Assembly (NCBI GenBank): GCA_951812895.1
Contig: OX638333.1
Span: 2,956,001 to 3,020,000, forward strand
Direction: 5' to 3'
DNA length: 64,000 nucleotides
From: an uncultured Roseovarius sp.
Lineage (GTDB): Bacteria > Pseudomonadota > Alphaproteobacteria > Rhodobacterales > Rhodobacteraceae
Shown here: in pieces, positions 1-9,528 of the stretch
Position numbering within the stretch: the stretch's first letter is position 1
Layout of the letters: each line of letters begins with the position of its first letter
Notes under the pieces: model-generated
Databases searched by the model: none
Seen by the model: the letters and a program-made list of their open reading frames with translations, nothing else
Told to the model about the DNA's origin: nothing
Program-made: the position numbers and the translations under genes

Positions 1-3000
1 AGAAAACGACCATAGGGAGCGAGTACGTCGAGGCCCTTTTCGATATTGCGACCGGGCAAGGAATTCAAAACCACATCAACGCCCTGGCCGTCAGTGGCTT
101 GCATAATCTCGTCCGCATAATCTAGGCTACGTGAATTCATCACATGTTTGATGCCCAATTCGCGAAGATAGGCGCGTTTCTTGTCGCTGCCGGCGGTTGC
201 AAAAATCTCCGCCCCTGCTTTTTTTGCGAACTGGATTGCAGCCAATCCAACGCCACCTGTGGCGACGTGAATTAACACTTTGTCGCCCGGGCCAATTCGG
301 CCAACAACGTTTAGGGCATAATGCGCCGTAGCAAAGGCAGACGGTATGGTCGATGCGTCAGCAGCACTTAGGTGATCCGGGATTTCGATTAGCGCTTCTG
401 CAGGCATTGTGAGGTAACGCTGCAGGCAACGGCGTCCCATTCCCATGACTTTGGTGCCCAATTTCCAACCTTTGGCATTTATACCGGCCGCGACGATAGT
501 ACCGCCGAATTCAAGCCCCAAATTCTCCCAGGCTGGGGCACTTTCAGCCTCTGTCGGCAGCAATCCAGTCACCGCCATGATGTCACGGAAGTTCAAACCC
601 ACAGCTCCGATTTCGATACGAACTTCATTGGGTCCCACTTCGGCAGTTGGGCATTCGAATGCATCAATGTGATCAATTACACCCGGTGTTGGCATGGTAA
701 CGGTGAAATTCGTCTGCTTATCGTCCTTGGGTATCGAAAGAATACGTGGAGGCAGATCTTCGCGCGCGCGAATGCGCAGGCGTGCGGCATAAGTCTTGTC
801 TCCGCGTAACGCCAATTCAGTCTCATTCGTGCCATGGGTCAGGATCGTTGCGATTTGGTCTGTGTCACCTGCGAAGGTTTCAGTATCGACATCGATTTGA
901 GAGATGCGAATCTCGGGCAATTCTGACATCAAGCTGCGCGTTGTGGCCACAATCGGCGCCTGAGATAGGCCTGTAGCAGAGATGGGTAAATCCGGTGTAA
1001 CACGGGCATTTTTTGTTAGAATACAAACTCTTGGTACATGCGGTGCAGACCGTATGTCATCAAGTGCAATGCCAAAGTCGATTAAGTCTTGTACCTGACA
1101 ACGCACGGCTTCGAACATTTCTTCGGCAGAACAATCATCGTTCATGCTCGGGGCTGATGCGGGCCATGCAAACAGTATCCCCGCAATCGGGGTTTCTGAG
1201 TCCTGCGCTGATCCCTCACTCAAAATATCTGCCAGAGCATCGGTCAGATTCCCGCTCAGATCTTCGTGGCCTTTTACGACAAGATCTGTTCCGATTTTTG
1301 AAAGTGAAGCGCAAATTGCGTCCGTTTCTGGCCCGGGATCTGACAACACAAGCCAGCGACCTGTGTTTTCCGGCTCTTCTTCAAACGTCAGAGTGACATC
1401 TTCAAGTTCGATCACCTGATCAGGGAACAAATTGCGCCCTGCTGCCAGCATAACATCGACGTATCCTGCAGCAGGAAACAGAACTTCGCCGCCGAACTTA
1501 TGATCCTTTAGAAACTGAGGTGTGCGCTGATCGAATTCGTTCATCCAGACTGCGGCTGGGCCTTTTGATCGAGCGCCCAGAAGCGGGTGAACAACGTCTT
1601 CGAACAGGAAGCTCAGGGATTCTTCAGTTTCTTTCCAATAGCGTTCATTATCCCACTGATAATGCGGAAGCTCTAAGGCTCGGTCGGGCTCGCCATAAAG
1701 ACTTGTCCAATTCAGAGAAACGCCACAAGTATACAGATAGGCAGCGGCGCGTGCAAAGTGGTCAATATCGGGTTCTTTGTGATGTAGCGTGCTTAGCGTA
1801 TCAACCTGTGCACCTGACTCCATCGCGATGCTGCCGGTCAACGGCATTAAGGTGGCGTGCGGTCCAATTTCTACGAAACAGTTTCCGCCCATTGCAATCG
1901 CGCTTTCGACGGCTTGATGATACAAAACCGGTTGCCTCAGGTTGCGCCAGCAATATTCGAGATCAAGTTTGGTTTCGGGTTTGGCAGAAACTGTTGAAAC
2001 GAAGGGAATTCGCGGCTGTGCCCAGTCTACTTCGCCTACCTCATTGCGCAGCCACTCTTCGGCCTCTTCCAGCTGATAGCTGTGCCAGGCGCCGTCGATC
2101 TGCAGCAGCCTGATGAATGTATCCGGATAAGTAGCTTCGAATTCTTCAACAAAGGCATGCACGGCTTCGCGATCGCCACTGATTGTTGTGGCACCAGGTC
2201 CATTGCGTGCGGCGACTTCTATCAGGCCATCCATTGGTAGCATTGCTGCGACATCTTCGGGCGGGAGGCCGATTGCAGCCATTGCGCCCTTGGCCGAAAC
2301 ATGATCACGTATCGAGCCGCGTTTGGAAATGTAGCGTGCAGCGCTGTCCAGGGTGATGGCGCCGCAATCATAGCTGGCGGCCACTTCGCCCGCACTGTGG
2401 CCGAGGACCATATCCGGTTCAACACCCCTGGATTTCCAAAGCTCGCTGATTCCGGTTTGTACGGCAAAGAGGGCGGGTTGAGTGACCCAGGTTTCGTGCA
2501 CACGGCTGTCCGCCTCATCTTTCAGCATTTCATCCAGGATCGACCAGCCCGTCGATTTTTTGAATGTTGTGTCGAAATAATTGATCGCATCCATGAATAC
2601 CGGCTCTGCCGCCATCAGATCGCGGGTCATGTTCCAGGATTGGTTTCCCTGGCCGGAATAAGTGAAGACTATTTTTGGTTGCCGCTTAACTTGGCCAACA
2701 ACAACATGTTCCGGCAGCTCGGCATCGGCATCTTCTGAGGTCAGCGCAGTCAGCCCAGTACGGAGGTCTTCAAGTGAGCGGCACAGAATTACGGCGCGAA
2801 AGGCATATTCCCCGGGGCGCGCTGCTAGCCCTGCAGCAAGAGATTTAAGCGACGCATTGACAAGCGACCCACTTGGTTCAAGCTCTGCCAGCAAAGCATT
2901 TGCCATCCCGGTCAAAGCGCCTTGTGTCGCGGCAGAGAGCGGAACAAGGACAGGTTTTTCCAGTGCGCCGGTGTCTTTACTGCGGGAGCTTCTCTCGATT

Positions 3001-4343
3001 GCCATGGCACTTGGCATAGCTGCGGGTTCCGGCGGCGAAGAGACGAGAGCGGATCCGTTTGTTCCACCGAATCCAAATGAGTTTATGATGGCCATTCTCG
3101 GGCCACCCGTTTCAGGAAATGGGGTAACTTCTGTCGGAACCTCCAGATTGAGCGCGTCCATTGGGATAGCTGGATTGGGCTCATTGAATTCAGTGTTAGG
3201 AGGGATCTCGCCGTACTTCACCACCAAAGCTGCTTTTATTAACCCGGCAAGACCCGCGGCTGATTCCAAATGGCCGATATTGGCCTTGATCGAGCCGAGG
3301 TAAAGTTTTCGGTCGGTAATGTAGCGACCGATTGCTTGACCAATTGAGCCTGCCTCGATCGGGTCGCCCACGGGTGTACCTGTGCCGTGCGCTTCTGCAT
3401 ATCCTACGTCTGAAGGCCGGTGCCCGGATTGTTCAAAAAGCTTCGCGATAACATCTATTTGCGCTGCAGGATTGGGCGCGGTCATTGTGCCGGTTTGACC
3501 GTCCTGATTGACAGCCGTCGCTTCGATCACAGCGTGAATTCGGTCACCATCGCGCTGTGCATCAGAAAGCAGTTTGAGCATGACAACGCCCACGCCTTCG
3601 CCCCGCACATATCCGTCAGCGGCTTTGTCAAAACTGGAGAGTACACCGGATGGGGACATCATTCCGGCTTTGGAAAATGCGGAAAAGGCGGCGGGATGGG
3701 CAACGATATTTACACCTGCGGCAAAGGCCATATCGCAGGTGCCATTGCGCAGATTGCGCACAGCCTGATCAAGTGCGACCAGCGAAGATGAGCAAGCGGT
3801 ATCGACCGCAAAACTAGGGCCGGTCAGATTGAGCCTATGTGAAATCCGGTTGGCCACAATCGACATCGCAAAACCGGTTCCGGCGTAATGTTCTTCTACG
3901 GTCCAGCACAATTCCTGAAGGGTTTTGTAATCAGACTGCGAAACGCCGACAAAGACCCCGGTACGTTTCTGGGTGATCTCCTCGAGCGTAGACCCGGCGT
4001 CTTCCAGCGCTTCATATACCGCACAAAGCATCAACCGCTGTTGTGGATCCATCGATGCGGCCTCGCGTGGGGCGAGGCCAAAAAAACGCGGATCGAATTG
4101 GTCAATTCCGGGAACGATCCCCGCCCATTTGGTATAGGCCTTGGCAAGTGCTTCCGGGTCCGGATCAAAAAACTTCTCAGTATTCCACCGGTCAGGAGGA
4201 ATTTCCGAAATACCTGAACGTTTCTCGCAAAGCATTTTCCAAAGGCTTTTGCGATCAAAAGCAGGGCCGGGCAGGCGAAAGGCCATGCCAATGATAGCAA
4301 TTTTTTCCTGTGGCTCAGATCTGAGCGGCGGGTTGGCGTTCAT
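1..4343 (-). CDS. Type I polyketide synthase (KS-AT-DH-ER...), 3' end beyond the window
   Basis: The frame is open from an ATG at 4343 to the left edge (about 1447 codons), so the C-terminus is missing. Domains in order: ketosynthase with the active-site DTACSSS loop (Cys184), GTGTPVGDP and the KANIGHLES His motif; acyltransferase with GHSAGE (Ser650) and an unusual GAWHS at the place of the specificity motif; dehydratase with HxxxGxxxxP (His948); enoylreductase with an NADPH loop (ATGGVGLAA, about residue 1350). KR and ACP are expected past the edge. This order is that of highly reducing, often iterative type I PKSs, which build a reduced acyl chain. The gene lies 231 bp downstream of the glycosyltransferase, on the same strand, so a shared operon making a glycosylated polyketide or lipid is inferred. 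An AGGGA ribosome-binding-like motif lies about 13 nt upstream. Product unknown. Confidence 0.93.
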   Translation of the reverse strand, partial: MNANPPLRSEPQEKIAIIGMAFRLPGPAFDRKSLWKMLCEKRSGISEIPPDRWNTEKFFDPDPEALAKAYTKWAGIVPGIDQFDPRFFGLAPREAASMDPQQRLMLCAVYEALEDAGSTLEEITQKRTGVFVGVSQSDYKTLQELCWTVEEHYAGTGFAMSIVANRISHRLNLTGPSFAVDTACSSSLVALDQAVRNLRNGTCDMAFAAGVNIVAHPAAFSAFSKAGMMSPSGVLSSFDKAADGYVRGEGVGVVMLKLLSDAQRDGDRIHAVIEATAVNQDGQTGTMTAPNPAAQIDVIAKLFEQSGHRPSDVGYAEAHGTGTPVGDPIEAGSIGQAIGRYITDRKLYLGSIKANIGHLESAAGLAGLIKAALVVKYGEIPPNTEFNEPNPAIPMDALNLEVPTEVTPFPETGGPRMAIINSFGFGGTNGSALVSSPPEPAAMPSAMAIERSSRSKDTGALEKPVLVPLSAATQGALTGMANALLAELEPSGSLVNASLKSLAAGLAARPGEYAFRAVILCRSLEDLRTGLTALTSEDADAELPEHVVVGQVKRQPKIVFTYSGQGNQSWNMTRDLMAAEPVFMDAINYFDTTFKKSTGWSILDEMLKDEADSRVHETWVTQPALFAVQTGISELWKSRGVEPDMVLGHSAGEVAASYDCGAITLDSAARYISKRGSIRDHVSAKGAMAAIGLPPEDVAAMLPMDGLIEVAARNGPGATTISGDREAVHAFVEEFEATYPDTFIRLLQIDGAWHSYQLEEAEEWLRNEVGEVDWAQPRIPFVSTVSAKPETKLDLEYCWRNLRQPVLYHQAVESAIAMGGNCFVEIGPHATLMPLTGSIAMESGAQVDTLSTLHHKEPDIDHFARAAAYLYTCGVSLNWTSLYGEPDRALELPHYQWDNERYWKETEESLSFLFEDVVHPLLGARSKGPAAVWMNEFDQRTPQFLKDHKFGGEVLFPAAGYVDVMLAAGRNLFPDQVIELEDVTLTFEEEPENTGRWLVLSDPGPETDAICASLSKIGTDLVVKGHEDLSGNLTDALADILSEGSAQDSETPIAGILFAWPASAPSMNDDCSAEEMFEAVRCQVQDLIDFGIALDDIRSAPHVPRVCILTKNARVTPDLPISATGLSQAPIVATTRSLMSELPEIRISQIDVDTETFAGDTDQIATILTHGTNETELALRGDKTYAARLRIRAREDLPPRILSIPKDDKQTNFTVTMPTPGVIDHIDAFECPTAEVGPNEVRIEIGAVGLNFRDIMAVTGLLPTEAESAPAWENLGLEFGGTIVAAGINAKGWKLGTKVMGMGRRCLQRYLTMPAEALIEIPDHLSAADASTIPSAFATAHYALNVVGRIGPGDKVLIHVATGGVGLAAIQFAKKAGAEIFATAGSDKKRAYLRELGIKHVMNSRSLDYADEIMQATDGQGVDVVLNSLPGRNIEKGLDVLAPYGRF

Positions 4344-4574
4344 GGCAGCAGTCCATCCCTAAAAACCAAATTTTTAACCTATGACATTACTGTTTCTCGT
4401 AATGTTTATAGAGAAATCTACCTTGCCCAAACGCGGACCGCAAAGGGAATCCATGTGTCCGCATCTAAAATAAGGGGCAACTTCAGCTGGTTGTGTGCAC
4501 TTATCCGCACCCCGTGGAAAAAATAGTCATTTCACAACAGTCTAAAAATAGTTGGTGTTTCGAAGCCAAAATTG

Positions 4575-5519
4575 TCAAGAATCGGCAAGCTGCTTCAGTC
4601 TTGAAAAATCATTGGCTTCTTCAGTTGTCAGCTCAAAATCGGTCAGGTTGGGGACCGACAGGCTTTTGCGAGCAAAGCTAACACGGAGATCAGAGGGTAT
4701 TCGTTGAGTTCCGAAAAGAATATAGAAGAAGGTATTGAAACGATGCTTGCGGCCCATCCGGGTGATTTCGGACGAATATCCCAGTTTGCTTTCCGCGAAT
4801 CCAATCGCGCGTTCAAATGCATCGAATATCCCAAAATGTTCTTCTGATGTTGTGCTCAGGATCGAGTCGGGATGCAGACGGTAATTCATCAATGTTTGTT
4901 TCGTACAGCGAATTGAGCTGGCAAGAATTAGGCATTGATAATGCCAAGAAATATCTTCGTATATGAGCGAACTGAATCGAAAATTATGATCTAATAAAAA
5001 ATCGCGTTTGTGCAGTTTCGACCAATGCGTTGGCAGCAGACGCAACAATGGGCAAATTTCTGCATCCGTCTCAGGGTGCTCATTGGCCAAACCAATTTCG
5101 GAAAAATAGGGATGCCTGTCAGGGAGGTGTTGAATCTGCCCGGTTGCATCCAAATAAAATTGTGTCCCGGCAATACAAATGTCTGGTGCATCAATTGAAA
5201 CTAATCGATGTAGTTCCCGTGTTGCACCTGATTCCAGCCAATCGTCGCCATCCAAAAATGCAATATAATCGCCAGTGGCAAGGTCCAGGCCTTTGTTTTT
5301 GCTGCCACTACGCCCTTGGTTTTCGTCAAAACCAAAGTAAACCCTGTTATCTGACGTGCTTGCCCAGGTCTCAAGATAATCCTGCGAGCCATCTGTCGAT
5401 GCATCATCAATAACGATTATCTGGTCATATTCAGGTTGTTGGCTTGTTGCTGAGGAAAGAGATTTTTTGAGCAACTCCAACTGATTACAAGATGAAACGA
5501 TAAGCGAGATTGTCGTCAT
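4575..5519 (-). CDS. Family 2 glycosyltransferase
   Basis: About 314 residues. The N-terminus has the GT-A fold signature: ISLIVSSCNQ strand, then VIDDASTDGS and, about residue 85, the FLDGDDW metal-binding DXD-type motif. This family transfers a sugar from a nucleotide-sugar donor to an acceptor, normally at the cytoplasmic side of the membrane; no membrane helix is obvious here. I chose the ATG at 5519 because it overlaps the stop of the upstream condensation-type gene in an ATGA (5516-5519), indicating translational coupling; an earlier in-frame start at 5558 lies deep inside that gene. The position between an acyltransferase-like gene and a PKS suggests that it glycosylates the polyketide or lipid product. 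Acceptor and sugar cannot be read from the sequence. Confidence 0.88.
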   Translation of the reverse strand: MTTISLIVSSCNQLELLKKSLSSATSQQPEYDQIIVIDDASTDGSQDYLETWASTSDNRVYFGFDENQGRSGSKNKGLDLATGDYIAFLDGDDWLESGATRELHRLVSIDAPDICIAGTQFYLDATGQIQHLPDRHPYFSEIGLANEHPETDAEICPLLRLLPTHWSKLHKRDFLLDHNFRFSSLIYEDISWHYQCLILASSIRCTKQTLMNYRLHPDSILSTTSEEHFGIFDAFERAIGFAESKLGYSSEITRMGRKHRFNTFFYILFGTQRIPSDLRVSFARKSLSVPNLTDFELTTEEANDFSRLKQLADS

Positions 5520-6907
5520 TCTGGACCGCCCCGTCTGAAAATCCGATCTTCCAACCAATCGTCATCCGAAGTCAGCCCCAAATTTCTGCGAATGCCGCGT
5601 GAAATGTTTAGGATATCTTCTTCTGCATATCCCTCGGCATTACCGATGAGAGATGCAGTCCACACATCGCCTCTGACCTTAAGAGAAAAATCGAGTTCAA
5701 AATCGGTTTGAACTGTGTCGTCCACGTCCAGGAATTCAACCTCAAAAAAACCCACCTTTAGTTTTGAGGACAGGGCATTTGAAAATGCTTTGGCGAATGG
5801 CGAACTTTTCATTCGGGCGGGAGATTGAGGAACATGCACAAAAAACTGCTTTAGTGTACGGCCAGATTCTTCAAGGGCATCATGGATTTTTTGACCCGGA
5901 CGAAATGCTTTGGTGGGCAGATGTTCAATGCCGCCCTGGATGAGCTTGGCCACATATCTTGCTTTTTCATCCAGCGAGAAATTTGGTTGATACTCGTACT
6001 TCAAGGTAAGGAGTTGCATTTCCGCACCGACGAATGCCGAGAGCGCAGTGTCATTTCTGCCGACGACGTTGCAGATCATACATTCATCGACATTGGCGAT
6101 CTGGCAGAGCGCATCGCCAAAAGCTGCGTAGAGGTAATTGAAGGTGGTCAGCCGCGTTGATGAGGCGTGAGCAGTTACCGTCTTCATCTCGTCATCAAGC
6201 AGTATGTCTCGAATTCCAATCGTTGGCCCAATGTTGCCTGGATGAAGGGGGGCGAGACCTTTGGCAGATCTTCCTATATTGGGCTTGGAGCCCAAAGGGA
6301 GCATTTGTTTGTTCCAGAAAGCAGTGTTTTTATCTTCGTTAAGGTTTCGGTCTCTGAGGCGTGACTGAACAAACTTGAGGTGCGACGCAGGATCTTTAAG
6401 TACCGGAAGGTTGATGATGAATTTGAGAAACTCTTCAATAATCAGAACAATACTGTAAGCGTCACAAATTGCATGCTGCACCCGCGTCAGCATGACATCA
6501 CCTGATTTCCCAAAGCGAAGAAGGCGCATTTCGAACAAGGCATCGGAAAAAATAGACAATGGTTTTGAAGCGCGCTCCTGGACGGCCTGAACCAAGTCTT
6601 CCCGGCTCATCTCGCCCAAATCTTCGACGATCAAGCCTATCGGGTGCTTAGGCTGAATTTCAGCTTTGTAATCATTGCCATTTTTTACAATCCTCAGGCG
6701 CAAGGAGTCGTGTCGCTGTGTCAATTTGTCGAAAGCCCTTCGCATTCTGCGCTCATCCGCCTTTGGTTTGACGAGGAATGCCCATCGCAGAATGTTGTAG
6801 TCTTGCAGTGCATTTGATGTGTTTGGATTTGCAAGCTCTTCTATCAAGTGATTTTGGTAGGGCGAAAGCGGGAGTAGCTGAATCTTGTCACCTGAACGTT
6901 GTGACAT
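5516..6907 (-). CDS. Stand-alone condensation-domain (acyltransferase) protein
   Basis: About 463 residues with the CoA-dependent acyltransferase/NRPS condensation fold: LSPYQ near the N-terminus (residues 14-18), RHDSLR (65-70), and the catalytic HHxxxDG motif in variant form QHAICDA (His145 and Asp149 kept, first His changed to Gln, Gly to Ala). No adenylation or carrier domain is attached, so it resembles free-standing C-domain acyltransferases (PapA-like) that move an acyl or polyketide chain onto an alcohol or amine. The start at ATG 6907 is preferred because GGGGAG lies 9 nt upstream; a GTG at 6937 is the alternative and would embed that site. It is the first gene of the acyltransferase-glycosyltransferase-PKS run. 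Its partner chain is most simply the product of the PKS, which is inference. Confidence 0.82.
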   Translation of the reverse strand: MSQRSGDKIQLLPLSPYQNHLIEELANPNTSNALQDYNILRWAFLVKPKADERRMRRAFDKLTQRHDSLRLRIVKNGNDYKAEIQPKHPIGLIVEDLGEMSREDLVQAVQERASKPLSIFSDALFEMRLLRFGKSGDVMLTRVQHAICDAYSIVLIIEEFLKFIINLPVLKDPASHLKFVQSRLRDRNLNEDKNTAFWNKQMLPLGSKPNIGRSAKGLAPLHPGNIGPTIGIRDILLDDEMKTVTAHASSTRLTTFNYLYAAFGDALCQIANVDECMICNVVGRNDTALSAFVGAEMQLLTLKYEYQPNFSLDEKARYVAKLIQGGIEHLPTKAFRPGQKIHDALEESGRTLKQFFVHVPQSPARMKSSPFAKAFSNALSSKLKVGFFEVEFLDVDDTVQTDFELDFSLKVRGDVWTASLIGNAEGYAEEDILNISRGIRRNLGLTSDDDWLEDRIFRRGGPE

Positions 6908-6990
6908 GCGCTTTCGTCTCCCCAGCTCGGCAACCACCTGTTGCCTTCGACTACAAATACAAGATTTGAAGTTAGATCTCTAAATGAATC

Positions 6991-7014
6991 AGCCCGGAAA
7001 ATTGTTTCCGGGCT
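6991..7014 (-). terminator. Candidate terminator hairpin after the broken beta-barrel gene
   Basis: Perfect 10-bp stem AGCCCGGAAA / TTTCCGGGCT with a 4-nt ATTG loop, 28 bp downstream of the 7043 stop codon. On the minus strand the following tract (GATTCATTTAG) is only moderately T-rich, so it could equally be a processing hairpin or act on transcripts from the other side. Confidence 0.6.
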
Positions 7015-7042
7015 GTATTGTATTGCTCTTCAAAAAACCGAA

Positions 7043-7932
7043 TCAGAAGTTACCGATTGCTGAAAGCAGATCGTGTGACCCATCGATGATATGATATGCA
7101 TCGCTGTTAAGCGGCCGCGCGTGATCTTTTTTGCCGCCCAGTGGGATGCTGACACCAAAGCGAATTTCTTCGAAATCAACGCTTGGCAGCGGAACCCCTG
7201 ACAACGACATGTCAGAGTTGGCATACTCAACGCTGTATGTGACTGGCAATGCACTGCCGGGAATGTCCGAAGTGTATGAAAGGCCGATACTAGGTGTTGT
7301 CCGCTTAAGTCTAAAGCCGAACTCATCCGCCCATTGATGCGACAGACCGCTAAAAACTGTGAAGTTTTCAGAGATGTCGTAAAAGAAAGCAGCTCCAACC
7401 GAATATGCCTCAACCTGTGGAGTCAAGCCGGTGTCGAAAGACTGACGCAGGAAATAAATGCAGTTACCGGATCAACGTCTGCCTGGCTGATGAAGGCTTC
7501 CACCTCCCAATTATCGCCACCATAGCCGACGCCAACGCCATAAGTGTCTGTCTGCGGTTCAAATCCACCCAAAAGTATAGAGGGAGAAATATTGACATTC
7601 GAATACTCGTAAAAGCCTAGCAGAACAACACCATTGGGCAAAGTGTAGCGTGGCTCAATTGCGAAGGCGCCCACTTGTGCTTCACCAGGTGTGTTGTCAA
7701 GCTCAAGCCCGCGCAGGTCCAAATCAAGATCAAACTCAAAATTATCAGATGGACGAATTGTCGAGGCAAATTGAAGCGAAACGGCATCTACGTCTGCGTT
7801 TAGCCCGGCAACGCCCAATTCCCCAAAGCTGTAACCAAGTGTTACGGTTGCATCGATGGCAGGTTCAGCCACCGCCATCGAAGTTGCGGAAAGCACTGCG
7901 CCAGCGGCAGCGCCGATCAAAAACGTCTTCAT
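7043..7932 (-). pseudogene. Outer-membrane beta-barrel (porin-like) protein, frameshifted
   Basis: The 5' part (7932-7423) starts at an ATG with a clear signal peptide (MKTFLIGAAAGAVLSATSMAVA) and amphipathic beta-strand repeats rich in Gly, Asp and aromatic residues. It stops at 7423 after a non-homologous-looking tail (from about CVSLSTPA). The barrel pattern continues in the neighbouring frame from about 7440 (RQSFDTGLTPQVEAYSVGAAFF) to the stop at 7043. Moving between these frames needs the loss of one base (or gain of two) around 7430-7470. I see no canonical slippery heptamer, so a real mutation or a sequencing error is likelier than programmed frameshifting. Restored length is about 296 residues, fitting a small porin or OmpA-like barrel. 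The ORF's 3' half has no start of its own with a ribosome-binding site. Confidence 0.75.
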
Positions 7933-8455
7933 AATATTGTTCCTTCACCCCAGGCCCATGAAGGCCAGGTGACTCTACGTCACCAAAATTGTGATTCGGT
8001 GCTAAAGCTTGGCTGCCGTATCTGCAATTGTAATCCGTAGAGTTGCTAAACACCGTGTACTTTTTGTTGCGCCTGAGACACGCATAAATTTCGATATACA
8101 CCCTCAAAAAAGCCGTCCGCAGCCACCATTGAGCGGGAAACTGAATGGAGAAGATATCTCTAAATCTGCGTCTGAAGTCATGGTTTCGTCAGGTGCAAAG
8201 TTGGCGGCCATGGTGCGATCTGATGCGTTAGTGAATGCTCGTGTCCGATCAGGGTAGTGCAAAGATTCGCCTGTTTTGTTGCCGAAACCGGCAGGGGCTA
8301 TGTTAGGGAGAAGTGTAAATTATTGCTATTCAAGTAGAATTCAGAGCTTCCAAAAATCTGAAATCAGTACTTGAGCGCACGCGCCATTGTCTAGAGCATA
8401 CAAATACCGCGCCTGACGGGCGCTCCGACTTTGGTAAGTAAAACGGGAGAATACT
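7933..8455. other. Intergenic region between divergent genes, no gene seen
   Basis: 523 bp between the minus-strand barrel gene and dctP. Short open frames here (for example 8009-8257) lack ribosome-binding sites and family character. It should hold the two divergent promoters. The only local site I can place is GGGAG at 8446-8450, upstream of the dctP start. Confidence 0.6.
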
Positions 8456-9457
8456 ATGAAACACTTGTCCACCGCCGCGACGATGCTGACGCTGTTCCTT
8501 TCAGCCTCAGTTGCCCTAGCCAATTGTGATGATGGTGAGGTCGTCGTGAAATTCAGCCACGTCACCAATACCGATAAACACCCCAAGGGGATTGCTGCTT
8601 CACTGTTAGAGGCGCGCATCAATGAAGAGATGGATGGCAAGATGTGCATGGAGGTCTACCCGAACTCCACGCTCTATAATGACAACAAGGTGCTGGAGGC
8701 ATTGTTGCAGGGTGACGTTCAGCTTGCTGCGCCAAGTCTTTCTAAATTTGAGAAGTTCACCAAGCAGTTCCGCATTTTCGATCTGCCGTTCATGTTCAAC
8801 GATATCCACGCGGTCGAGGCGTTTCAGGCCTCGGACAGTGGGCAGGCCCTGTTGGACAGCATGCAGCGCCGCGGGCTTCAGGGTTTGGCCTATTGGCATA
8901 ATGGTATGAAGCAGATGTCAGCCAATGTGCCGCTCATTGATCCGTCTGATGCCGATGGTCTTAAATTCCGGGTTCAAAGCTCTGATGTGCTGGTAGCACA
9001 GATGGAAGCGATTGGCGGAAACCCGCAAAAGATGGCTTTCTCTGAGGTTTATGGCGGATTGCAGCAAGGGACCGTGGATGGTCAGGAAAACACCTGGTCA
9101 AACATATATGGCAAGAAGTTCTTTGAGGTTCAGGACGGTGTGACTGAGACCAATCACGGTATTATCGACTATCTGGTCGTTGCCAATGTTGACTGGCTCG
9201 ATAGTCTGGACGCGGACGTGCGAGATCAGTTTTTGACTATTTTGTCGGAAGTGACCGAAACACGGAACTCTGAATCAACCAAGGTTAACGACGAGGCCAA
9301 GCAGGCCATCATCGATGCCGGTGGTGTTGTGCGCCAGCTGACCGCAGAGCAACGTGCCAAATGGGTTGAAGTCATGAAACCTGTTTGGGAACAGTTCAAG
9401 GACGACGTGGGTCAGGAAAATATTGACGCGGCACAGGCAATCAACGCCAGCCTTTGA
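8456..9457 (+). CDS. dctP: TRAP transporter solute-binding protein, DctP type
   Basis: 333 residues, the usual DctP length, with a Sec signal peptide (hydrophobic TMLTLFLSASVALA then the mature protein). Family marks are VVKFSHVTNTDKHPKG near the N-terminus, the LKFRVQSS segment carrying the conserved ligand-carboxylate Arg, and GGLQQGTVDGQENTW. In TRAP systems this periplasmic protein captures an organic acid and delivers it to the QM membrane pair. It is first in a dctP-dctQ-dctM run with GGGAG upstream of the ATG. A carboxylate-bearing ligand is expected; whether it is a C4-dicarboxylate, a keto acid or a substrate of the neighbouring FAD oxidoreductase cannot be told from sequence. Confidence 0.93.
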   Translation: MKHLSTAATMLTLFLSASVALANCDDGEVVVKFSHVTNTDKHPKGIAASLLEARINEEMDGKMCMEVYPNSTLYNDNKVLEALLQGDVQLAAPSLSKFEKFTKQFRIFDLPFMFNDIHAVEAFQASDSGQALLDSMQRRGLQGLAYWHNGMKQMSANVPLIDPSDADGLKFRVQSSDVLVAQMEAIGGNPQKMAFSEVYGGLQQGTVDGQENTWSNIYGKKFFEVQDGVTETNHGIIDYLVVANVDWLDSLDADVRDQFLTILSEVTETRNSESTKVNDEAKQAIIDAGGVVRQLTAEQRAKWVEVMKPVWEQFKDDVGQENIDAAQAINASL

Positions 9458-9528
9458 TCAAACGAGAGTACTATTTGGGCGGGCCAGTGCTGGCCCGTCT
9501 GCTATAAGGGATTTGGCTGGAGGGGCTG

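Noticed and set aside
7423-7480. Programmed -1 frameshift in the barrel gene
   Set aside because: No X-XXY-YYZ heptamer or stimulatory hairpin in the overlap; a simple mutation or sequencing error is likelier.
8009-8257. 82-codon frame between the barrel gene and dctP
   Set aside because: No ribosome-binding site, no family features, and it sits in what must be a promoter region.
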